Shown: in pieces, positions 57,139 to 64,000 of the stretch
Numbering within the stretch: the stretch's first letter is position 1
Layout: the number at the start of each line of letters is the position of its first letter
Assembly (NCBI GenBank): GCA_020746835.1
Contig: JAGPNK010000006.1
Span: 1,674,001-1,738,000 of the forward strand
Direction: 5' to 3'
Source: Stachybotrys elegans
Lineage: Eukaryota > Ascomycota > Sordariomycetes > Hypocreales > Stachybotryaceae
DNA: 64,000 bases
Program-made: the position numbers and the translations under genes
Notes under the pieces: generated by a model
Told to the model about the DNA's origin: nothing
Databases searched by the model: none
What the model saw: the letters and a program-made list of their open reading frames with translations, nothing else

Positions 57139-58397
57139 TTATGGGACGTCTTCTACATACGGCCTCTTATAGACCTGCTCGTCGCCAGCTCGCTCCCTGT
57201 CTGAAAGCGAGCTGGCCGCGGTTACAGACCGGTCGTCTGAACCGTTGTCCTCTTCGTCAGCACCGGCTGCTGAGGACCAGAATGATATGGTGTCCGTCCT
57301 GGCGCTCGGCGAAGGAGGATGATGGGCCGCCTCGCTCGCCTCAACATTCAACCTCTCCATGTCTCGACTCATATCCTTCTCCTCCTGCTCTTTCCGCATC
57401 GCATTGCCCAATCTCTCGTCTTCTCGTGCCTGTGCCTCAGCAATTCTCGCTGCTTCCAGTTGTTCTGCCTGCATTCTATTGAACTCTTCCCTCTCCTCCT
57501 CCTCTCTCCGTGTCTGCTCCTTGTGCTGCTTCATCTTCTCGTCCAGCGTCTGGGGCTGGTTCGGGTCAGGCTTGGGCTTGGGCTCCTTCTTCTCTCGGCG
57601 GGTGAGCTCGATCTCGAGGACCCTGGTGCCCAACGCCACCTTGGAGCGCAGCCCGTTGTCGTCTCTGTCAAAGTAGAGCGCCCAGATTCCGGGGTACTCC
57701 TCCACGGCGACGAAACCCTCCCATCCTTCCAGGGTCATGCGGCGGTCTTGCGATGTGCAGTCGAAGGGTCCTGTAATGTGCTGTTGGGCGTCGACTCTGA
57801 GGCCATACTTGACCTCGTATGTGTCCTTGTCGACGTATATCCAGTTGAGGATCGGAGGGTCCTCGCAAATCGTGCTGACGATGCCTTCGTACTGAGAGTC
57901 CGGGTATGGAAGGAAATACCCAGCAAAGGGATGACCGCTCACAACAGAGTCTTGGCCCTCTGCGTCGCTCGTTGGGACTTCGTTGGTGATATAAAGCTAT
58001 TGGACAAGACGAGTCAGCCCAGCGCAGAGAAGCCGTGGCTCATCCCACTTCACTTTCTTATTACCTTCGAGTCTTTCAGAACGATTATCTTGCCGTTGAT
58101 ATCACGGCTGCGGATCGACGGCTTGACGCACGTAGCAATCAAGTTGCAGCGCCGCGCGCGATGCTCCTCGCGCTTGTTCTTGGACTGGCTCTGTCGGATG
58201 GCCTCCTGCGTGCCCAGCATGGCCGGGCATATAGTCAGGGCGAGCAGCATTGGGATAGCCATGGCGACCTGGTTCACGTCGCCGCTGCGGACGGCGAGAC
58301 GGATAGCAGCAAGTTGCGCCTCGAGTTGGTGATCCAGGAGGCGATCCGAGAGCTTGCGAAGTGTATCCTCGTCGATGGGGAGTTGAGGCAGGGACAT
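57139..58397 (-). CDS. Fungal protein of 396 residues with coiled coil, function unknown
   Basis: Two exons join in phase (58397-58065 and 57996-57139). The N-terminal region is helical (TLRKLSDRLLDHQLEAQLAA). Between 100 and 240 is a beta-rich domain with SGHPFAGYFLPYPDSQYEG, NWIYVDKDTYEVKYGLR and WALYFDRDDNGLRSKV. A Glu/Arg-rich stretch (about 250-330: KEQTRREEEEREEFNRMQAE) should form a coiled coil. The tail is Ser/Asp-rich. This layout (beta domain plus charged coil) recurs in Pezizomycotina unknowns. The ATG at 58397 is the first in frame. No signal peptide or membrane span is seen. Confidence 0.8.
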
Positions 58398-59177
58398 GGA
58401 GCAATTCCGTTCACAATCCCGTCGCGCGCAAAGTTGTGTAGAACAAAGGAGGACGAAATGTAGATGGTTCGATTTTTTGCCCCTTTCTGAATATTTGGAT
58501 ACGCCGACTTCTTACTTCACTTCTTTCCCCAACAGTTACATCTCCTGGAGCTATTCATGTATAGCAGGGAATAGTTCAGATAAGAGGTCCGTTCTCCCAT
58601 GACGGCCCCCGGCTTCAAGGGTCCTCGACCGGGGTGGGAGCCGCGTGTTTCAGGAAGCACGGATGCTCTTTTTTTCTCCGGCCGACACATCATGCGACTA
58701 TCGGATCAGATCGACACTTAACGCAGAGTTTAATGGTGCCATGTTGTCGTCCCGTTCGATGCTCAATCTTGTCCCCTGCATGGTGAAACGGACACGCGCG
58801 TCTCAACCATGTCGCCGACAGCGGGCAGGCATCAAAGCGAGCCCGATCCAGAACCTCGAGGACGCAGCTTGGCGCTCTCAGAAACGGTGAACTATTTGCC
58901 ATGCGCCGTTGGCATGGGCCTTTGGTATGCGCTTTGATACAGTAGGGGTAGCAGCATCGCATGATGCTATCGATTGGGTGTTGAGAGGTGGCGGTTGGTG
59001 ATGGCGAGGGATTGCATGTCCAACGACTACAAATATGTAGTCAAGTTCTCGCCTTGAGTAGGAAAGAAGAATCATCAGCAATCCAATTCACTTCTTCATT
59101 TCTCAGTTCATCCAAACTTCTTCTCTTCACTCCTACCAGTCAACGTACTCGACAACTCCCTCCCCAAAATCGCCAGA
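58398..59177. promoter_or_regulatory. Divergent intergenic region of 0.78 kb
   Basis: Promoter region shared by the coiled-coil protein gene (-) and the 95-residue protein gene (+). Open frames here have no support. Nothing else is seen. Confidence 0.4.
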
Positions 59178-59598
59178 ATGTCTTCTCCTGCCATGTAAGT
59201 ATCTGCGCTCTATCACTTCAAGCACACCGAGAGCATAAAGCTGACCTCGATTGGCAGCTCCACCATGCCCAAGAGCAACGCCGCCTACAACAGCGACTCC
59301 GACTCTGATGGCCAGGCCCGTGGCGGTCGCCGACAGAACCAGCTCGCCGCTGCCCTCCCTACATCCGCAACTCTTGCACAGCCTGCCGGTATGTCAATGA
59401 AGCCACAATCGTGCCTGGCGCATGGTCTTGGCAGAGGAAGCTAATCATTTGGTTCTAGGCCAGCTGCTCAAGGGTGCTACTGATGACGAGGGCCACCTCA
59501 AGCCCGCCGCTCTGCTCGTCGGTATCAAGCTCGATCTGGAGGCTGAGGTGCACCTAACGGCACGCATCCGTGGTGACATCTGTGTTGGCCTCTATTAG
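59178..59598 (+). CDS. Small fungal protein of 95 residues, function unknown
   Basis: Three exons join in phase: 59178-59194 (17 nt), 59258-59388 and 59459-59598. The first exon carries only Met-Ser-Ser-Pro-Ala and part of an Ile codon, so the gene is easily missed. The N-terminal half is hydrophilic (KSNAAYNSDSDSDGQA), followed by a basic patch GGRRQ. The C-terminal half is ordered (QLLKGATDDEGHLKPAALLV, KLDLEAEVHLTARIRGDICVGLY). The conserved-looking C-terminus, consistent splicing and CT-rich leader with CAAA near the start support a real gene. I recall similar small Sordariomycete proteins but know no function. Confidence 0.75.
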
Positions 59599-61136
59599 TC
59601 GAACGTGGGAGATGAGGAGTGGAGAGGGAGACGGACATGGACATACCCCATTACCATTCGATCGAAACGGCCGATGATCATCTGTACTCATATTGGTATT
59701 CACGAACTTACCTAGCGAGCATATGTGCTGTATTAGTCGACTAAGCTGTGTTCGGGGAGTAAAGTGTGGCTGGACCATGCTTTCCTTCGGACACCGGCTT
59801 TGACATGAATATTATTCAGGATTGCTGAAAACACGTCTTTTGTGCCCAGCCATACTTGTGTCATGGACACAGGGCCTTTGATCGATATATGGGATTTCCA
59901 TGCTGCATATGGACTGCCATTATCCATATCCATGTCTTGAACCAAACCAACAAAAAGTCCCGGAGATGCGGCATGCGCATTATCAAATTACCGCTGTTGG
60001 ATTCCAGTGACAGCGGATATCTTAGACAAGTGCTCATAAAATGGTCAGGTGTATCGGACAAGGGTGGGCCTATTGAATGTGATATCTCCATGGTTCATCG
60101 GACAGACGAGTTCCAGCCGAAATTGCCGTCACAAGGAGCCTGAGGTAAGAGAAGAAGTATCGTATCGTGGTGGGCTTGGCAGACTTGCTGACAGACCTCG
60201 TACATAGGGTGCCTCTTCCGATCGACTATTCTCGGGAGAGCTGAAGGACATCAGCCTGTGCCGCAATCAGGGAAACGGCGCGCCATTGACGCATGTCTCA
60301 GCTGGCTTCACCTCCACGCCTTCGGCTACCCGAAAGCAGCGTTGGATGACACAGGGGGAGACCCTCGACACGAGAACGTGAAGTCCCCTCAAGGGTCCTT
60401 ACATATGTCTCTGCCGCTCCTGTCCAGACACGCCATCGGAGGAGGTAGAAGGGCATAGCAAAACATGCGAAGGGAACGCCCGCAACGCGATGCCCCCATC
60501 CTCCTCCCCGCATACCTGCAGCTGTGAGCAGCCGGAGAGGTATGCGCCTTAGCATCACGTCCGAATGCTTGCATGCATCGACGCAGCCAGGGAGGCGAAG
60601 GGCGTTTGCATCCGAACCGGCGGACGGTGGGATTTGAGTCTGTTCTACCTCTGTGCAACAGTCACGTCAGCACAAAAAACTGCAAACAAACATGCCCATC
60701 CCTTGACCCGTGCCGCACGTCCAGACACAAACACAAACACCCCCAAACCTACCTATTTCAGGTATGCTCTGTCCGTGTCACGGCACGTATCTACAAATAC
60801 CAAGCGTGATCGCATCCGCCCAGCCGAGGAGCCCACCGAGCTACTGATGTGCTGTCAGCATCCATTCATCATCGTGCATATTCTTCTCGGAGCACCCAGT
60901 CCATCTGTTCGCCCACTTACCCACATGAGCCGTCCTTGTATGCACGTTTCCGCTGTCGTCCTTCTCTCTTAAGTCTGGGCAAAGATAAAGCTCTGGAATT
61001 GGATCGACCAGGAAAAAAAGGTCAGGTATAGAAGGAAGAGAAAGAGGGGGAAAACACAGCTCTCCAAGAGGCAGCAACTTTAACGGTTCTTTCCTCACAG
61101 CTTGACCTCCGCTCTTTCCTCGTCTACGCTCTCGGT

Positions 61137-61200
61137 TTTTTTTTTTTTTCTTTTTCTCTTTTCTTTTTCCTTTTTCTTCCTCTTTATCCTTCCTCCATCT
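61137..61200. repeat. T/C-rich tract before the secreted-protein gene
   Basis: A T-run followed by TTTTC and TTCC words. Such tracts are common at fungal transcription start regions. Confidence 0.6.
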
Positions 61201-61230
61201 TGGTCAATCATTCTCCATCCTGGCGGCATC

Positions 61231-61240
61231 CTATATTTTA
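61231..61240 (+). promoter_or_regulatory. Possible TATA element of the small secreted protein gene
   Basis: CTATATTTTA lies about 45 bp before the ATG, after the pyrimidine tract. Position is compatible with a core promoter; support is weak. Confidence 0.25.
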
Positions 61241-61280
61241 CCTCGACCGACTCGCTCCCTACGCACATCTCCTCCTCATC

Positions 61281-61524
61281 ATGCAGTGGCATCTTCTATT
61301 ACCGGCTCTTTTGGGCATGGTGCCCGCCATCTCAGTGCTAGCAGCTCCCGTTGGCCCTGCTGGGCCGTGTCCTGATGTGAGTTTCCCTTTCCCATTCTAC
61401 TCCCAAATACTCATAGATCTGTCAGGCCAAGGTCGATGCGATCCTCAAAGGCGATATGGACCCCTCCGAGTGCTGCTCCTACGGTATATGCAAAGGGGAT
61501 GTGGTGATCTCGGTGGGCGAATAG
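61281..61524 (+). CDS. Small secreted cysteine-containing protein (64 residues), effector-like
   Basis: Two exons (61281-61376 and 61426-61524) join in phase 0 over a 49-bp intron (donor GTGAGT, acceptor CAG). Neither exon alone makes a long frame. The N-terminus is a signal peptide: MQWHLLLPALLGMVPAISVL, ending at Ala-Ala before Pro. The mature part of about 42 residues carries four cysteines (CPD, then the pair in SECCSYGICKG) and ends VVISVGE. Size, signal and Cys content fit fungal secreted effectors or hydrolase inhibitors. I recognise no named family. The ATG and the splice consensus are good; expression is unproven. Confidence 0.6.
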
Positions 61525-63718
61525 GTTGTGGTCGCTACATGCATGCGTACACACACACACACTCAAGCGAGATACGGATACGAGAATCCGAGATCCAGCG
61601 GGACGGTGCTCCCACTCGCGTAGCCCATCCAACCAGACCCGCCCTTGTCTGCAACACAGGCACCACACGGAAATCGCCAGCGATCACTTTGAGATAAGGC
61701 ACCCTGCTGCTACCACTTTCCATCTATGTTGGTATTCATCTCCGTCCGCGGGTTGGATTGGCGTTTTGCTCTCAACACTACTCATCCAATTTGGGATTGA
61801 TTGACGAGGGCGGCATCAGGCGCAAAATGGAAAAAGACAGGGCATCTCTACCCACACAGGGTGTATTTACTGAAATTCGGCGTTAGGAATACCCAAAAGA
61901 CCAAGCAATAGAAAACCATGAGGGCTGACATCCACTCCCCGTTGTCATGAGCTAAAAGTGATGCGACTGGAGCCGCCGCAAGGCTTACATCGGGCTTTTC
62001 TTGCGGCTTGCAACCATGCGGCTGCTTTTACCATCGTTAGCTACCTAGGGGGGCATGCGGCTACAATTTACAAGCCCCTCCCACACTCAAACTGGCTGAC
62101 CATCTCACTGGACCGGCAAAAGTATTGCGGTATATCAGACGAGCTAACCTCTGCCTGCCACGATTTCCCTCATAGTCGCCGGGCAGTTCTAGAATATTTA
62201 CCATGTTGCAGCAAGGGTCCATCCCTCCCTGCCTCTACGTTCTGGGACCTGTGTCGGCAGGCAACCCAGCTTCAAGTGCACTCGTCTGTACCGAATCCAT
62301 GGCCAGGTCAAGTGCTGCCTTCTGCCTGGGATGTCCTCGTCCCCTGCTTTGCGCGTGACTTCATCCCAGCACCCATGCATTGCAACAGTCGTTAGAAGCG
62401 ATCCCTTATGCATGTAGAGGCATGCCACATTGCTCCTCCTCACGACTCCGCACCAATGGCTCTCTAAAATCGCCCCCGTCCCATGTGATCCCCAGGCAAG
62501 CCAGGCTTGTGAAGAAGAAAGCCGGGCAAATAACATCAACCCTGCCAAATCCACAACCTCACGAGACGAAATTGAGCCGAGAGCTTGGGCCTGGCTTCCA
62601 GGCCAGCGTTTGCTCAACAAATCCGGAGTTACGCCGAACGAGTGGCAGCTAGAGAATCTATTGGATCGCATGATGCTATTTCCAGAGGGCTTCCAACGCT
62701 TGATCTTGGTGGTACTGGTCCTTCCCCCACAGCAGGAGAAAACAACCGGTTTACAAAGGATCCGGCGATACTCGGATGCACCTTGCGTATCAGGCGCAGG
62801 CCAAGAGATCCCAGTCCCGCCCTCACATATAGCTGGGACGGACGCAGGCTGCGCAAGCATGAGCCTAATTCCTCCCGAAGCCGGGCTGCTTGTCTTGATG
62901 CCTGCCGGCTTATTGGTCTGGTTCACCAAACAGACGCGCGTGAGATGAGATCTCACACTGGCCTCCCAAAAGACCTCTCGTTGGCGGCTTTTATCCTATC
63001 CACGTCCCCCGCACCACATAGGCATATGCAGTCTTTTTTGCCTGCCCGGCATCATCTCAGTGCCGGAGTACGGCCGCCCGGATCGCCCGTCGTCCCGTGA
63101 CTGGCGGCGATGCAGGTGCCGTCGACATCTGAACGCCCATTCGCGGATTGACCTGGTTGTCGTAATTAATGAAAATCGCAGGAGTTTCTCAATCCACGTG
63201 AAACCCCCAGACCGTCTCCGCCGACTCCAATACACAGGCGCGGTGGGCAACCCAGGATGGGTAGGCATAAATTCGGTTCGCCCTAGGCTGGTGGTGACCG
63301 TCCGAGCTGTTGGTGTGAGGGGATCGGGAATGCGGGATGCGGGATGGACCTAGCACCACGCATCTGTGATTGGTGCGGGACAATTGCTCTATCGTCGGCC
63401 TCAAGCCTACCGAGCCTACTGTAGCCCCCCCTCCATCCCCACATGAAGCTACGTGGGATACGTTATTTGTTGTGACGCGGGAAATCTGGAGTTGCCAACC
63501 CGCCAGCCAAGACAGTATATATGACGAGGGTCCTCAAGCCTTGGGGTAGGGGTCTTGTCAAGCTGCTCGTGTCGAGGAATAGGATAAATCTGAGCGAAGC
63601 GGCACGAATCACGGCCACCGCCCCCATCACTGCTCTCATTTCAACCATCATCGGCCATCGTCTTTCATAGAAGCTCGAGACGCTCCACGCAGAACACACA
63701 GCTCAACCCACCCCCACC
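61525..63718. other. Gene-free region of 2.2 kb upstream of the polyol dehydrogenase gene
   Basis: Long open frames on both strands (about 61958-62956) overlap each other and lack any recognisable similarity; the longest begins at GTG. The last 300 bp should be the dehydrogenase promoter. Confidence 0.5.
63516..63521 (+). promoter_or_regulatory. Possible TATA box of the polyol dehydrogenase gene
   Basis: TATATA about 200 bp before the ATG, preceding a pyrimidine-containing leader. Weak positional support only. Confidence 0.25.
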
Positions 63719-64000
63719 ATGAGCCCCTCGGCGACCGAGACCACCACGGTGGATGTCAACTCCCTCAAGCCCAACATCGGCGTCTTCACCAACCCCAAGC
63801 ATGACCTCTGGATCAACGAGGCGGAGCCGAGCGCCGAGAGCGTCAAGACCGGCGCTGCCCTCAAGCCTGGCGAGGTGACCGTTGCCATCCGCAGCACGGG
63901 CATTTGCGGGTATGTAGCGCTCATGAAGCTGCACACGGACAGTCCTAACGAAGCGGTCGCAGTTCTGATGTTCACTTCTGGCACGAGGGCTGCATCGGCC
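63719..64000 (+). CDS. lad1: L-arabinitol 4-dehydrogenase / polyol dehydrogenase, zinc MDR family, 5' part
   Basis: Zinc-dependent medium-chain dehydrogenases of this group oxidise L-arabinitol, xylitol or sorbitol with NAD+ in the pentose catabolic pathway. Exon 1 (63719-63909) joins exon 2 (63963 onward) in phase across a 53-bp intron and runs off the right edge; 76 complete codons are visible. The segment [20 protein letters not shown] and the catalytic-zinc region [18 protein letters not shown] (zinc-ligand Cys in GICGSD, then the His) fit L-arabinitol dehydrogenase better than sorbitol dehydrogenase, but the two cannot be fully separated without the rest. The start ATG follows a C-rich CACC context. 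Confidence 0.85.
   Translation, partial: MSPSATETTTVDVNSLKPNIGVFTNPKHDLWINEAEPSAESVKTGAALKPGEVTVAIRSTGICGYVALMKLHTDSPNEAVAVLMFTSGTRAASA

Larger units (their letters stand above)
59599..61280. other. Sparse intergenic region
   Basis: About 1.7 kb with no supported gene. A pyrimidine tract (about 61137-61200) precedes the small secreted protein gene. Confidence 0.5.

Noticed and set aside
62198..62956. 252-codon minus-strand frame, plus overlapping plus-strand frames at 61958-62395 and 62430-62948
   Set aside because: The minus-strand frame starts at GTG, the frames overlap each other on opposite strands, and none has a recognisable domain or splice structure.

Overview
The window is nuclear DNA of a filamentous ascomycete. 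The basis is about 50-55 percent GC, genes interrupted by short introns (about 50-110 bp) with GTAAGT/GTGAGT-type donors and CTAAC/CTGAC-like branch sites, and protein sequences that read as Sordariomycetes, most likely Hypocreales. The genus cannot be fixed from the sequence alone. There is no operon structure, no recognisable transposon, no rRNA or tRNA gene and no CRISPR array. I rebuilt exon joins by hand from splice sites and reading phase.

Layout. 0-15.4 kb is a dense housekeeping block: a partial gene at the left edge (-), TAF9 (+), mitochondrial processing peptidase beta (-), a GH36/raffinose-synthase-like protein (-), IMP dehydrogenase (+), the histone N-terminal acetyltransferase NatD (-), a LYR-motif mitochondrial protein (+), mitochondrial ribosomal protein bL36m (-) and a 727-residue unknown (-). 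From 15.4 to 24.3 kb is an 8.9-kb stretch without any gene I can support. It leads into a PH-domain protein with an acidic, repeat-rich tail (+). A hybrid histidine kinase (-) follows, then a second 5.9-kb gene-free stretch. 37-43 kb holds a four-TM membrane protein (+), succinate-semialdehyde dehydrogenase (+), mitochondrial ribosome recycling factor (+) and an RGG-rich protein (-). 43.9-45.6 kb is a PPZ-type phosphatase (-), followed by a 4.5-kb gene-free stretch and a SUR7/PalI-type membrane protein (+). 51.7-59.6 kb holds a WDR6/Trm734-like WD-repeat protein (+), two fungal unknowns (-), one of them with an in-frame UGA, and a 95-residue unknown (+). 59.6-64 kb is sparse: a small secreted cysteine-rich protein (+) and the 5' end of a polyol dehydrogenase (+) cut by the window edge.

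Themes. Mitochondrial functions recur: precursor processing, LYR chaperoning, bL36m, ribosome recycling, probably mitochondrial SSADH and perhaps the RGG protein. The signalling genes (hybrid kinase, PPZ, the PH-domain protein) sit next to very long intergenic regions, whereas the housekeeping genes are tightly packed. No classical accessory system (biosynthetic cluster, defence island or mobile element) is evident. The best leads are the in-frame UGA in a conserved gene at 55.5-56.8 kb, the small secreted protein at 61.3 kb, the triple Ser-Phe-Phe-Gly-type motif of the PH protein, and the G-quadruplex-capable promoter in front of it.
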